Of a stretch of DNA of 64,000 bases, positions 36,344 to 45,621 are shown one piece after another. Below the pieces are notes generated by a model. The model was not told where the DNA came from. It saw only the letters and a list, made by a program, of their open reading frames with translations, and made no database searches. Origin of the DNA: Evansella vedderi (GTDB lineage Bacteria > Bacillota > Bacilli > Bacillales > Salisediminibacteriaceae); assembly GCF_030813435.1 (NCBI RefSeq), contig NZ_JAUSUG010000005.1, positions 182,613 through 246,612 on the forward strand, read 5' to 3'. Within the stretch, counting starts at the first letter, position 1, and each line of letters begins with the position of its first letter. The position numbers and the translations under genes were made by a program.

Positions 36344-36660
36344 GGATCATATCCCCTTTTGCTTCATACATTTAATATTTAATAAGAAATAGTAGAATGA
36401 CTTTTATTTATAATAATTCGGTAAAAGGTTAATAAAAATGACCGTCAATTACTATTATCCTATGGCTATTTTCTAAAAGTTTAATGTTATTAGAAGAATA
36501 AAAGCCGCTTGAATACGCTATAGACGTCTCCTTTGGTCCTCCTAGCTTACTAAAAAACAAAGTTTACGAAAACATTTTAATTTATTTACATCTTATATTT
36601 ATAAATATAGCATAATATTTCTATCTGAACAGTAAAAAGGTACTTTTGCAATAAAAGTCC
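36344..36660. other. Intergenic region upstream of sinR with a degenerate GC-rich repeat copy
   Basis: The region is AT-rich and must hold the sinR promoter on the minus strand. At 36507-36541 GCTTGAATACGCTATAGACG then TCTCCTTTGGTCCT looks like a decayed copy of GCTCGGATACGCTACAGGCA at 63081. No gene seen. Confidence 0.45.
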
Positions 36661-37449
36661 TTATTTATCCTCCGATTGTTCCTCGCGCATTTTAGGTTGA
36701 GGAATTTTGTTAAAGACAAGATATAACATAATAAAGGCAATAATCCAATAGATAGTAAAGGAGTATGGTACGTTAAGAGCTAATGTATCAAATAACGCAA
36801 GTAGTATAGTCGGTAAAGTAGCAGTATACGCAGCTAATGTCCAGCATTGAGCGTAGGTTACTTTCACACCTCTTCTTCTTCTCATTAATAGGGCTACGAA
36901 GGACAATGTAAATATACCAATAAATTTCATACCTGTAGCAAATAAATACATAAAAACAATCAAAAGGCCAATTAAAAGTGGAAGTATACCACCAACACTT
37001 TCAACAAGGTCAATAGCACTGTCTCTCGTAATGTTTAGTGCTATATCTTGGTAATTAAAAGATTGATAAACACCATCTGCAACGATAAGTGCTTCCCTTT
37101 CTAATAAAGCAAAGGCAGGGTCATAATCCGCTACATCCGAAGGTGTCAATTCCCCTGTAGAGTCAAAAATAATAAACTCTCCATTTTCTTCTAAAATTAA
37201 GGGTTCCTCTAGATCAGAAAGTAAGACTCCATTTTCTATGGAAAAATCCGGGAATGTTTCTTGAAGGTGTGTTTCTGTTTGAGTAAAGAATGACTGTATA
37301 CTTGAACCGAATAACCACGATGGTGGAATCGTTGCAATTAACATGAAGAAAAATATGTATAATATGGTCTTTCCAATCTTTTGAAATCTGAATTTTGCTA
37401 TTGTCTCTGGGGAGTACAAGCTTTTATAAAATTGTTGAAATATATTCAT
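36661..37449 (-). CDS. yqgB: DUF1189 membrane protein (YqgB-like)
   Basis: A 262-aa protein. One N-terminal membrane helix (ILYIFFFMLIATIPPSWLFG) is followed by a ~100-residue acidic extracytoplasmic loop and then four to five helices near the C-terminus (LPLLIGLLIVFMYLFATG ... FTIYWIIAFIMLYLVF). The sequence fits DUF1189, and B. subtilis yqgB has this type of product in this neighbourhood. The function is unknown. Confidence 0.75.
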   Translation of the reverse strand: MNIFQQFYKSLYSPETIAKFRFQKIGKTILYIFFFMLIATIPPSWLFGSSIQSFFTQTETHLQETFPDFSIENGVLLSDLEEPLILEENGEFIIFDSTGELTPSDVADYDPAFALLEREALIVADGVYQSFNYQDIALNITRDSAIDLVESVGGILPLLIGLLIVFMYLFATGMKFIGIFTLSFVALLMRRRRGVKVTYAQCWTLAAYTATLPTILLALFDTLALNVPYSFTIYWIIAFIMLYLVFNKIPQPKMREEQSEDK

Positions 37450-37718
37450 ATATATTTACTCTCCTTTTTTTCTATTTTCCATTTAAATTAACTGAACTAG
37501 TGCAAACTGAAAAAGGTAACTATCTTTTTTATTTTAACCAATGAAAAAGGTTGAGACAAGCATTGGCTTTTCTAAGAAAAAAGTGTAGGATTATGAATGG
37601 AAAATAAAAACTTAATAAAATCTTTACAATTCATTAATATTCAATTTACATTAACAGCTTAGTATGAGTTTCAGTGGTAAAAATGAAAGAGATATGTTGA
37701 ATTAAGGGGATGAGATTT

Positions 37719-39347
37719 TTGGATATTGATTTAAGGGATCTTCTGTTTATGTTTTTTGGGGGATTGGCTATTTTCCTATTTGGTATTAAATACATGGGGG
37801 ATGGATTACAAAAAACTGCTGGGGACAGACTGAGGGATGTTTTAGATAAATTTACAAGCAACCCGGTAATGGGGGTTCTCGCTGGGATTATTGTTACAGT
37901 TTTACTTCAAACAAGTACTGGAACAACAGTACTAGCTATTGGACTTGTAAATGCAGGTTTTATGACACTGCGTCAATCTATTGGTGTTATTATGGGTGCC
38001 AATATAGGTACCACAATAACTGCCTTTATCATTGGTCTAAAGATATCTGACTATGCTTTACCAATTATTGCTGTTGGAACGTTCTTGATTTTCTTTATTA
38101 AAAATAAGAAAGCAAATAATATTGGACAAGTATTCTTTGGTTTTGGTGCATTATTTTACGGATTAAATTTAATGGGGAATGGATTAAGACCTCTTCGCGA
38201 TTTGGAAGTTTTTGCTGAGTTAACAGTATCTATGAGTGAGAATCCTTTACTTGGTGTACTAATTGGAACTATTTTTACTGTTGCAGTTCAAAGCTCATCT
38301 GCATCCATTGGTTTATTACAACAGCTTTTTGCTCAAGGGGCAATGACTTTAGACGCGGCATTACCAGTTTTATTTGGTGACAATATTGGTACAACCATAA
38401 CAGCTGTTTTAGCTGCTTTAGGAGCATCTATTGCTGCAAAACGGGCTGCACTAACTCATGTATTATTTAACTTAATCGGTACCATATTAGTTTTAATTAT
38501 AATAAAACCTTATATTGCATTTATCGCATTTATCCAAGATACATGGCATTTAAATCCTGAAATGACCATCGCTGTTGCCCACGGTATATTTAACGTCTCG
38601 AACGTAATGATTCAATTACCTTTCGTGGGTTTATTAGCGATTATTGTAACAAAAGTAATACCAGGGAAGGAAACGGTAATTGAATACAAAGCTCAACATT
38701 TAGACCCTGTACTAGTTCAACAGTCTTCTTCTATTGCATTAGGCCAAGCTAAGAAAGAAACCCTTCGTATGGCAGAACTTGCCGCACAGGGCTTAGTAGA
38801 AGCCTCACAATTTGTTGTAACGAAGCAAAAACGTCATGCTGAATTAACCTATCAGTTTGAAGATGCAGTTAACAACTTAGATAGAAAAATAACAGATTAT
38901 CTTGTCAAAATATCTGCTAATTCCTTATCGGCACAAGATTCAGCAACCCACTCCATGCTAATGGACACCGTTAGGGATATTGAACGGGTAGGTGATCATA
39001 TGGAAAACGTTATTGAATTAGCTGAGTATCAAGTAACAAATAAAGTGAAAGTCTCTGGCCTTGCTATGGAAGATTTAAATGAAATGTTCCGTTTAACAAT
39101 AGAAACATTTAAACAAGCAATCTCTGCATTAGAGAAAAATGATATTGCTGAAGCAAGGGCTGTAATTTTAAAAGAAGAGAAAATTGATAAAATGGAAAGA
39201 CAACTTCGAAAAAAACATATCATTCGTTTGAACGAAGGGAAATGTGAAGCATCTGCAGGGATTATATTTGTGGACATGATCAGCAACTTAGAACGTATTG
39301 GTGACCATGCATTAAATATTGCAGAAGCAGTAATCGGAGAAGAGTAA
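37719..39347 (+). CDS. Na/Pi cotransporter family protein
   Basis: A 542-aa protein. The N-terminal ~310 residues form two inverted Na/Pi-cotransporter repeats, each with a QSS/QTS signature (TVLLQTSTGTTVLAI and TVAVQSSSASIGLLQ). The C-terminal ~200 residues are a PhoU-like helical domain (DIERVGDHMENVIELAE, ERIGDHALNIAE). It probably imports phosphate with sodium, regulated by the PhoU-like part. The TTG at 37719 is 9 bases after AAGGGG, whereas the ATG at 37710 abuts that site. Confidence 0.92.
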   Translation: MDIDLRDLLFMFFGGLAIFLFGIKYMGDGLQKTAGDRLRDVLDKFTSNPVMGVLAGIIVTVLLQTSTGTTVLAIGLVNAGFMTLRQSIGVIMGANIGTTITAFIIGLKISDYALPIIAVGTFLIFFIKNKKANNIGQVFFGFGALFYGLNLMGNGLRPLRDLEVFAELTVSMSENPLLGVLIGTIFTVAVQSSSASIGLLQQLFAQGAMTLDAALPVLFGDNIGTTITAVLAALGASIAAKRAALTHVLFNLIGTILVLIIIKPYIAFIAFIQDTWHLNPEMTIAVAHGIFNVSNVMIQLPFVGLLAIIVTKVIPGKETVIEYKAQHLDPVLVQQSSSIALGQAKKETLRMAELAAQGLVEASQFVVTKQKRHAELTYQFEDAVNNLDRKITDYLVKISANSLSAQDSATHSMLMDTVRDIERVGDHMENVIELAEYQVTNKVKVSGLAMEDLNEMFRLTIETFKQAISALEKNDIAEARAVILKEEKIDKMERQLRKKHIIRLNEGKCEASAGIIFVDMISNLERIGDHALNIAEAVIGEE

Positions 39348-39368
39348 AATTACATCTTAGATTAAAAA

Positions 39369-39405
39369 TAGAGTGAGCTTCTTTATAAGAGCTCGCTCTA
39401 TTTTA
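39369..39405 (+). terminator. Na/Pi cotransporter gene terminator
   Basis: AATAGAGTGAGCTT pairs with AAGAGCTCGCTCTATT with minor mismatch, followed by TTATT. Confidence 0.8.
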
Positions 39406-39426
39406 TTGAGGTCTACCCTGAAAATA

Positions 39427-39464
39427 GGTGGCACAAAAGATCGCACTTTATCTTTTGTGCCACC
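39427..39464. repeat. Hairpin GGTGGCACAAAAGAT..ATCTTTTGTGCCACC
   Basis: A perfect 15-bp inverted repeat with an 8-base loop. It resembles the GGGTGnCTCAAAAGG hairpins but has a different inner sequence. A second hairpin, AGGTAGCTATGAG/CTCATAGCTATCTT, follows at 39500-39535. No gene is seen in 39348-39590. Confidence 0.7.
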
Positions 39465-39599
39465 GAAGCAATGAGCGAAGCCGCCGCAATCTTTAAAAAG
39501 GTAGCTATGAGCGGTTTTCTCATAGCTATCTTTTTTGCGACGAGTAACCGCGTGGCGAGCGGAGCCATTGCCGGCACTTTTCATACTCCATGGTGCAAA

Positions 39600-39785
39600 T
39601 TTTTACATGCATGGAGGTCTATTCTGTAAATTCGAATCTGCGTTGTCATTCGCTACGGTCCACTCCCTTTCCGCGGACGACCTGTCAAGCCCCCACGGGC
39701 TTTGCCCTGTGTGGTCTTGGCTTGCACGTTCTTCCGCAGGAGTGTTATGGGTGCACTTGGTCCGCCTGTAGCTTATCCAAGCCGC
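39600..39785 (-). repeat. GC-rich degenerate intergenic repeat, copy 3
   Basis: Read on the minus strand it begins GGATAAGCTACAGGCGGACC, nearly identical to copy 2 (GGATAAGCTATAAGCGGACC), and runs to GAATGACAACGCAGATTCG. It includes CCGCGGAAAGGGAGTGGACC. Several open frames cross it on both strands, but none looks like a protein. Confidence 0.6.
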
Positions 39786-39897
39786 ATTATATTTAACGAA
39801 AAACAACATTTTTTTAGAACTCAGCCTTTTTACAAAATTGTATTGACTTGTCTTAGAAGTACGTGCTAAGATATTCATTGTCTTTGGTAAATAATTT

Positions 39898-39974
39898 GGC
39901 GGTGTAGCTCAGCTGGCTAGAGCGTACGGTTCATACCCGTGAGGTCGGGGGTTCGATCCCCTCCGCCGCTACCA
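39898..39974 (+). tRNA. tRNA-Met (CAT, elongator)
   Basis: A full 77-base cloverleaf including encoded CCA. The acceptor GGCGGTG/CGCCGCT begins with a G-U wobble. The D arm is GCTC..GAGC, the anticodon stem TACGG/CCGTG carries loop TTCATAC, and the T arm is GGGGG/CCCTC. It matches the Bacillus elongator tRNA-Met. Confidence 0.95.
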
Positions 39975-39985
39975 AATAATACTAT

Positions 39986-40012
39986 GGACCCTTAGCTCAG
40001 TTGGTTAGAGCA
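39986..40012 (+). pseudogene. Truncated 5' half of tRNA-Ile2
   Basis: GGACCCTTAGCTCAGTTGGT then TAGAGCA is identical to the first 27 bases of the intact tRNA at 40146, together with the preceding ACTAT. After that the sequence diverges into ATGAGCGACTC and the anticodon and T arms are missing. It cannot form a tRNA. Confidence 0.85.
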
Positions 40013-40140
40013 ATGAGCGACTCTTCACCGAGTATACTACGAATTGTCCCGACGGATATCGCATCGAAGCGAAGCTAGGAGAGGAAGGGACAACAGGTTG
40101 TAACATAATTAGAATACAGTAAAAGATGTATATAATAAAT
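40012..40140. other. ~130-bp segment between the truncated and intact tRNA-Ile2 copies
   Basis: The segment contains an inverted repeat, TTGTCCC (40044-40050) and GGGACAA (40087-40093), around a GC-richer stretch with ATCGAAGCGAAGC. Its left edge, GCAATGAGCGA, also occurs at 39468. It could be a small inserted repeat or a product of a partial tandem duplication. No gene is seen. Confidence 0.5.
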
Positions 40141-40145
40141 ACTAT

Positions 40146-40222
40146 GGACCCTTAGCTCAGTTGGTTAGAGCAACCGGCTCATAACCGGTTGGTCGTAGGT
40201 TCGAGTCCTACAGGGTCCACCA
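40146..40222 (+). tRNA. tRNA-Ile2 (CAT, probably lysidine-modified)
   Basis: 77 bases with CCA. The acceptor GGACCCT/AGGGTCC, anticodon stem ACCGG/CCGGT and loop CTCATAA give a CAT anticodon. The sequence follows Bacillus tRNA-Ile2, whose C34 is converted to lysidine by TilS, and not the elongator Met tRNA found just upstream. The isoacceptor assignment is by recall of the family. Confidence 0.85.
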
Positions 40223-40230
40223 ACATTCAC

Positions 40231-40323
40231 GGAGGAATACCCAAGTCCGGCTGAAGGGATCGGTCTTGAAAACCGACAGGGGTGTCAAAGCCCGCGGGGG
40301 TTCGAATCCCTCTTCCTCCGCCA
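40231..40323 (+). tRNA. tRNA-Ser (TGA)
   Basis: 93 bases with CCA. The acceptor is GGAGGAA/TTCCTCC and the anticodon stem CGGTC loop TTGAAAA gives TGA. The long variable arm is typical of serine tRNAs. Confidence 0.95.
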
Positions 40324-40337
40324 TACATATGGAAATT

Positions 40338-40372
40338 AAAAGCTTACTTCTTTTGAAGTAAGCTTTTTTATA
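40338..40372 (+). terminator. tRNA cluster terminator
   Basis: AAAGCTTACTTC pairs with GAAGTAAGCTTT and is followed by TTTT. Confidence 0.9.
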
Positions 40373-40457
40373 TCGTTTTTCTTTTCTTATTTAGGATTTT
40401 TTTTTATAATATTTTTAGAACTTTAAATAATTCGACGGACTTAATTGGAGTGATTAA

Positions 40458-40793
40458 ATGAATATAAGACTTACTGAAAGTGCTCAACATGTATTGAATA
40501 CAAGAAGCTCAAAAATAGAAGATAATATCCTATTTATTAAATATGATACTGAAGGTTGCGGATGTGTTGTTAGTGGTGTCAGTAAACTACTAGAAATTGA
40601 AGCTATTGACGAAAAGTTAGAGTTGGTAGAGACAAGCCCATGTACATATAAGGTAGCTTATGAAAAACAATATGAATGGGCTTACGATGAAAATTTAATA
40701 ATAGATTTTAATTCTGCCTCAAATACCTTTATGTTAAAAAGTCCTAATCAAATTCTAAATCCAAGAATGTCATTTACTCCACTAAAAAAATAA
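40458..40793 (+). CDS. HesB/YqkB-like iron-sulfur cluster biosynthesis family protein
   Basis: A 111-aa protein of the Fe-S biosynthesis (HesB-like) superfamily. It shows ESAQHVLN, YDTEGCGCVVSGVS and a final PLKK, but only the Cys pair GCGC rather than the full three-Cys A-type scaffold pattern. It therefore resembles B. subtilis YqkB/YneR-type proteins of unknown function. It sits alone between the tRNA cluster and sodA. Confidence 0.8.
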   Translation: MNIRLTESAQHVLNTRSSKIEDNILFIKYDTEGCGCVVSGVSKLLEIEAIDEKLELVETSPCTYKVAYEKQYEWAYDENLIIDFNSASNTFMLKSPNQILNPRMSFTPLKK

Positions 40794-41065
40794 TTAGCAT
40801 GAAATAGAGGGATATAAGATAAAATAGATAGATGAGATGGGGCTATGTAATGGATTAAAAAACTATTTAATTTTTCTACTAATTATAAGCTTTATTATTT
40901 GAAAGCTGAGGTTATATCTGGTAATGTGATTTTTGAGGGGCTACTTGGCTTCCCCATAGTGGAAAAGTTGTTTTTTCCTGCTATTAAAGTTGATAATTGA
41001 GTTACCTAAACACTCAATGATCATAAATCTAATTTCTACATATTAAATTCAAGGAGGAGATTTAT

Positions 41066-41671
41066 ATGGCATTTACACTACCAGAATTACCGTATGCCCA
41101 TAACGCATTAGAACCACACATTGATGAAAAGACAATGCAAATTCACCACGGAAAACACCACAACACTTACGTTACAAAGCTTAACGACGCTGTGGCAGGA
41201 ACTGAATTTGAAGGAAAGAGCCTAGAAGAATTAATTAGCAATCTTGACGCTCTTCCAGAGAACATTCGTGGAGCTGTTAGGAATAATGGTGGTGGGCACT
41301 ATAACCACACATTATTCTGGGAAATTATGTCTCCAAATGGTGGGGGTGCTCCAACTGGAGAGTTAGCGGATGCTATAAATGAAGCTTTTGGAACCTTCGA
41401 TAAATTCAAAGAAGAATTCAAAAATGCTGCACTTACTCGTTTTGGATCAGGTTGGTCTTGGCTTGTAGTTGATGGAGGAAAGTTAGCAGTTACAAGCACT
41501 CCTAACCAAGACACTCCAATTATGGAAGGAAAAACAGCTATCCTTGGTGTAGATGTTTGGGAGCATGCTTACTACTTAAAATACCAAAACTTACGTCCCG
41601 ACTATGTTGATGCTTTCTTCAACGTCATTAACTGGGATGAAGTTGCTAAACGTTTCGCAGCGGCAAAATAA
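41066..41671 (+). CDS. sodA: Superoxide dismutase (Mn)
   Basis: Converts superoxide to H2O2 and O2. It is 201 aa, with metal ligands in [21 protein letters not shown] and the family signature [11 protein letters not shown]. The gene has a strong AAGGAGGAG ribosome site. ~270 bases upstream show no gene and should hold the promoter. Confidence 0.98.
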   Translation: MAFTLPELPYAHNALEPHIDEKTMQIHHGKHHNTYVTKLNDAVAGTEFEGKSLEELISNLDALPENIRGAVRNNGGGHYNHTLFWEIMSPNGGGAPTGELADAINEAFGTFDKFKEEFKNAALTRFGSGWSWLVVDGGKLAVTSTPNQDTPIMEGKTAILGVDVWEHAYYLKYQNLRPDYVDAFFNVINWDEVAKRFAAAK

Positions 41672-41680
41672 TGTAAGCCA

Positions 41681-41716
41681 AAAAACCGGTTGTCTTAAGG
41701 CAATCGGTTTTTTCTT
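41681..41716 (+). terminator. sodA terminator
   Basis: AAAAACCGGTTG pairs with CAATCGGTTTTTT with one mismatch. Confidence 0.9.
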
Positions 41717-41796
41717 TTTGGTTAACTTGGATTTGTCGAATATCCTTTTTGTTTCGAGACACAATATAAACTGTCACGGCAAAAGGAGCGTCGGCT

Positions 41797-43032
41797 ATGA
41801 GGAAATGGGTTCAAAGTATGGTCGGTGATGTTGAGGCAAATAAAGATTTAAATCTTCTTTTAGTTATAGGTGGATTATTTGCACTCAGTATTGCCTTGTC
41901 TAACACATTTGTTAATGTTTATTTATGGAAGCAGTCAGGAGAGTTCATGCACTTAGCCCTCTATAATTTATCAGTGGTTGTCATGCAGCCCCTTACTTTT
42001 ATACTTGCAGGGAGATGGGCAAAAAAGATTGATCGGGTTGTCGTCCTTCGTTTAGGCGTCACATTCTTATCAATCTTTTTCTTTACGGTACTCTTTTTAG
42101 GTGAAAATGCAGGTAAATATCTTATATTATTGGGAGGTCTGCTTGGGATTGGCTACGGTTTCTATTGGCTTTCCTTTAATGTGTTGACCTTTGAAATTAC
42201 AGAACCAGAAACCCGTGATTTTTTCAATGGATTTCTTGGGATATTGACCTCATTTGCTGGGATGATTGGACCAATAAGTGCTGGTTTTCTTATTACCCAT
42301 ATGGAAAAGCTTACAGGATATCGGTTGATTTTTGCCATTTCATTGGGGTTATTCATTACAGCGGTTATCCTAAGCTTTTTCTTAAAGAGACGTTCGGCGA
42401 AGGGGCAGTATCATCTAAAGGATGTTTTTAAAATAAGAAAGGATAATCCGCAGTGGAAAAGGATTACGAGGGCTCATTTTTTTCAAGGCCTTCGTGAAGG
42501 GAGCTTTGTTTTTGTAATTGTTGTTTGGGTTTATCTTTCAACAGAAAGTGAATTAGCGTTAGGAACATATGGTTTGGTTGCTTCTGCAGTATCTTTTGTT
42601 AGCTATTACATTGTCGGAAGATTTATCAAGCCTCAATACCGAAAAAAATCGATCCTGACAGGTGGATTAATTCTATATGGAGCGATTTTTATTATTATCT
42701 TTGATTTAAACTTTACAAGGCTAATTATTTATGGCATTACAATTTCTATTGCTTATCCATTACTTCTTGTACCATATATTTCTCTCACCTATGATGTGAT
42801 CGGCAGTGCCTGGAAAGCAGCAGAAATGCGTGTAGAATATATCGTTATCCGTGAGTTGTTTACAAACAGCGGAAGGATAACTTCTATTCTTACTTTAATG
42901 CTTTTTATAACAATATTTAACGAGGAAAAAGGGATCCCTTTGGCTTTGATCATCCTAGGGTTAGGTCATACGCTTATCTATTGGTGTGTTCGAAAAATAG
43001 ATCTTCCTTTTTTGAAGGATAATAAAACATAA
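41797..43032 (+). CDS. yqgE: MFS transporter YqgE
   Basis: Twelve-helix MFS protein (411 aa) of unknown substrate. TM1 includes LLLVIGGLFALSIALSNTFV and the motif-A-like loop reads GRWAKKIDRVVVLRLG. The position between sodA and pbpA matches B. subtilis yqgE. The ATG follows AAAGGAG. Confidence 0.88.
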   Translation: MRKWVQSMVGDVEANKDLNLLLVIGGLFALSIALSNTFVNVYLWKQSGEFMHLALYNLSVVVMQPLTFILAGRWAKKIDRVVVLRLGVTFLSIFFFTVLFLGENAGKYLILLGGLLGIGYGFYWLSFNVLTFEITEPETRDFFNGFLGILTSFAGMIGPISAGFLITHMEKLTGYRLIFAISLGLFITAVILSFFLKRRSAKGQYHLKDVFKIRKDNPQWKRITRAHFFQGLREGSFVFVIVVWVYLSTESELALGTYGLVASAVSFVSYYIVGRFIKPQYRKKSILTGGLILYGAIFIIIFDLNFTRLIIYGITISIAYPLLLVPYISLTYDVIGSAWKAAEMRVEYIVIRELFTNSGRITSILTLMLFITIFNEEKGIPLALIILGLGHTLIYWCVRKIDLPFLKDNKT

Positions 43033-43069
43033 GTGAATAGAAACAATAGGAACAGGTTGTCCTGTAATG

Positions 43070-43097
43070 TTGAAAAAATGTTTAATTATGATATAAT
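43070..43097 (+). promoter_or_regulatory. Promoter of the probable 6S RNA
   Basis: TTGAAA (43070-43075), a 16-base spacer and TATAAT (43092-43097). A transcript would start near 43104, shortly before the structured RNA. Confidence 0.75.
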
Positions 43098-43103
43098 GTA
43101 ATC

Positions 43104-43322
43104 AAATAAAATAAAAATGCCTGCGGTGTTGGTGAACTTCGAGTATAATTCGAACCGAACACCAATTCACTATGGGAGCTCAATATTATAGCACGTACAA
43201 CAAGCCTTATAATAGTATTTATTTACTATTTTGGAAGTTAGAAATGCTTTTGCGGGCACCCACCTGCTTAAGGGCGGGTTCGTGATATCTGGAAGATAAC
43301 CGCATCTGCGGGCGACATATTA
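43104..43322 (+). ncRNA. ssrS: Probable 6S RNA
   Basis: A non-coding ~215-base region behind a good promoter whose ends pair (ATGCCTGC near 43118 with GCGGGC..CAT near 43311-43320). The interior is mostly unpaired-looking with short stems (GGTGTT/AACACC). The 5' side has CGAACCGAACACC, from which product RNA would begin GUUCGGUUCG. As I recall, the B. subtilis 6S-1 product RNA begins GUUCGGUC, a close match. The right half has CACCCACCTGC and GGGCGGGTTCGTGATATC. 6S RNA binds the SigA holoenzyme and is released by this product-RNA synthesis. The call is by pattern only. Confidence 0.65.
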
Positions 43323-43324
43323 TA

Positions 43325-43366
43325 GAGGGTGACGCAAAAGGTATTTATACCTTTTGCGTCACCCTC
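43325..43366. repeat. Hairpin of the GGGTG..CAAAAGG family (copy D)
   Basis: GAGGGTGACGCAAAAGGTAT and ATACCTTTTGCGTCACCCTC form a perfect 20-bp stem with a 2-base loop, right after the probable 6S RNA. There is no T tract. A second inverted repeat, CCTTCCTAATA/TATTAGGAAGG, follows at 43382-43418. Confidence 0.8.
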
Positions 43367-43561
43367 GAAGTATTTGCTTGACCTTCCTAATATTATAAAC
43401 GCTTACTATTAGGAAGGGTGTCCTGTGGCGGGCGTGGGAAAGGGTGGAGCAAACGCCATTATCATATTTTCCACTAATGGTAGAGGTTCTAAGTTGCAAT
43501 AACCAATTTGTTTATTAATAATAAAATGTATAAGAGAATAGTTGAAAGGAATTATGAAAAT

Positions 43562-45595
43562 ATGACTGAAAAAAAAATTAAACGAAACCATCTACCTGTA
43601 CGTCTTAATATATTGTTCTTCCTTGTGTTTATATTGTTTTCCGCACTTATTTTAAGGTTAGGTGTTGTACAAATTGTCCAAGGGGAAGAATACCAAGAGC
43701 TGCTAGAACGAACCATCAATGTGAGTGTACCAGTTGAGGCGCCAAGGGGCCTCATTTATGATAGATTTGGCAATGTTTTGGTGGACAATAAAAGGCTATT
43801 TACAGTAACTTACACAAACCGCAGAACCCCTCAAAGTGAAATGCTGGAAACAGCCCGGAAGCTAAATGAATATATTACGCTAGTACCAAATAGAATTAAT
43901 GACCGTGATAAAAGAGAGTATTGGAGCCTTTTATTTCCTGAGGAATACGAGGAAAAATTGTCACTAGAAGATGCAAGAGAATTAGAGCTAACGGATAGGG
44001 AAGCACATGTAGAACGACTTAATCGAATTACGGAAAGTGAATTAGATTGGTTGACAGAGGAAGATATGGATGTATTTGCCTTATGGCGTGAGTTTAATGC
44101 AGGCTTTAATAATTTACCACATAAAGTGATGGTTGATATTACTTACGAAGAAGCGGCACGTATAATGGAAAATTTGGAAGACCTTCCAGGTGTAGATATC
44201 ATATCAGATTCTGAACGGAAATATCTATATGGCGACACCTTGAGGGGGGTTTTCGGAAGTGTCGGCTCTATTCCCCGTGATGATATTGATTTCTATTTAG
44301 CTAATGGTTATGAACGGAATGAAGAGGTTGGTCGTAGTTACTTAGAAGCTCAGTATGAATCGGTTTTAAGGGGGAGAAAAGGGCGACTGGAGAATTTTTT
44401 GGATCAAAACGGTAATTTCCTCCAAAATCCAAAAGAACATCAAGGGAGTCGTGGAAATGATCTTATCCTAACGATTGATATGGAGCTACAGCAGCGTGTA
44501 GACCAAATTTTAGAGGATCGAGTAAGGGAGTTTGAAAATAGCTTTGTTGGAACTCCTGATGCCTATGTAGTTGTAATGGAACCCCATACAGGTGATATTT
44601 TAGCAATGTCAGGTTATGGGAGTGGTATTAACACGGATATTGGGACGTTTACTAGGGCATATGAAATGGGGTCAGCTATGAAAGGGGCAACTGTTCTTGC
44701 TGGCTTTGATACAGGAGTAATTGCTCCGTATCAGTCCGTGTTAGATAGAACTTTAAATCTACCTTCTGCTCCATCCATAAGTTCTTGGACGACATTAGGG
44801 TATGTAAATCATTTAACAGCACTTGAACGTTCCTCCAATATTTATATGGTCGAAGTAGCGATGAGATTAATTGGTTATATACCAGGTGTTTCGGGAACAG
44901 GATGGGGAAATTTAAATCGAGGGTATGAAATACTCCGCTCCTACTATCATCAATTCGGATTAGGGGTCAAAACTGAAATTGATTTACCTAACGAAACGGC
45001 AGGAATTCCTGGTGGGAGCAGTCGAGAAGAGCCAGGACGGTTATTATTTCTTTCCTTCGGTCAGTTAGATACGTACACTCCAATGCAATTAGCTCAATAC
45101 GTATCCACTATTGCTAATGGAGGTTATCGAATTGCACCACGGGTAGTTAAGGAAATTCGTGAACCTGGTAGAGAGCGAGAGGAACTAGGACCAATTTCAC
45201 AGCAAATGAAACCGAGGGTTTTAAATAAATTAGATGTAAGTGATGAACACCTGGAAGAGGTACAAAGAGGTTTTCGTTTAGTGACTCAAGGTAACAGGGG
45301 AACCGCCCGTGAATTCTTTCGAAATAAACCCTATGACGTTGCAGGAAAGACGGGGACAGCACAGGTTACTGTCGATGGTCAGCGTGCAAACAATCAAACG
45401 TTTGTTGCGTATGCTCCATTTGATAATCCTGAAGTGGCAATAGCAGTAGTCGTCCCAGGACTTAGAACAACTCAAAGTGGTGTTGCAAACAGAATATCGG
45501 CTGATGTTTTAGATGCTTATTTTGATCTGAAAGAAAGAAGAAATGGTCCCATGAATTGGGAGGAAATATATGAGGAATTAGGAGAAGACAGTTAA
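43562..45595 (+). CDS. pbpA: Penicillin-binding protein 2 (class B transpeptidase)
   Basis: Cell-wall transpeptidase (677 aa), PbpA/PBP2a-like, acting in elongation. It has one N-terminal membrane anchor (LNILFFLVFILFSALILRLG), a dimerisation/PBP-dimer domain, and a transpeptidase domain with SxxK (SAMK), SxN (SSN) and KTG (GKTGTAQ). I start it at the ATG at 43562 (MTEKKIKRNHL). The open frame extends 18 codons further, and GAAAGGAA is ~12 bases before this ATG. Confidence 0.95.
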   Translation: MTEKKIKRNHLPVRLNILFFLVFILFSALILRLGVVQIVQGEEYQELLERTINVSVPVEAPRGLIYDRFGNVLVDNKRLFTVTYTNRRTPQSEMLETARKLNEYITLVPNRINDRDKREYWSLLFPEEYEEKLSLEDARELELTDREAHVERLNRITESELDWLTEEDMDVFALWREFNAGFNNLPHKVMVDITYEEAARIMENLEDLPGVDIISDSERKYLYGDTLRGVFGSVGSIPRDDIDFYLANGYERNEEVGRSYLEAQYESVLRGRKGRLENFLDQNGNFLQNPKEHQGSRGNDLILTIDMELQQRVDQILEDRVREFENSFVGTPDAYVVVMEPHTGDILAMSGYGSGINTDIGTFTRAYEMGSAMKGATVLAGFDTGVIAPYQSVLDRTLNLPSAPSISSWTTLGYVNHLTALERSSNIYMVEVAMRLIGYIPGVSGTGWGNLNRGYEILRSYYHQFGLGVKTEIDLPNETAGIPGGSSREEPGRLLFLSFGQLDTYTPMQLAQYVSTIANGGYRIAPRVVKEIREPGREREELGPISQQMKPRVLNKLDVSDEHLEEVQRGFRLVTQGNRGTAREFFRNKPYDVAGKTGTAQVTVDGQRANNQTFVAYAPFDNPEVAIAVVVPGLRTTQSGVANRISADVLDAYFDLKERRNGPMNWEEIYEELGEDS

Positions 45596-45621
45596 GAATT
45601 AGAAGAAAACGAATAAAAGAA

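Noticed and set aside
39535..39878. Overlapping frames of 68-91 codons on both strands
   Set aside because: They run through the GC-rich repeat and have no start signals or protein-like make-up.
40012..40140. A second complete tRNA in the segment after the truncated tRNA-Ile2
   Set aside because: No anticodon or T arm can be formed; only the 27-base 5' part is repeated.
43104..43322. SRP RNA, tmRNA or RNase P RNA
   Set aside because: There is no SRP Alu/S-domain signature, no tag ORF with tRNA-like ends, and the region is too short for RNase P.
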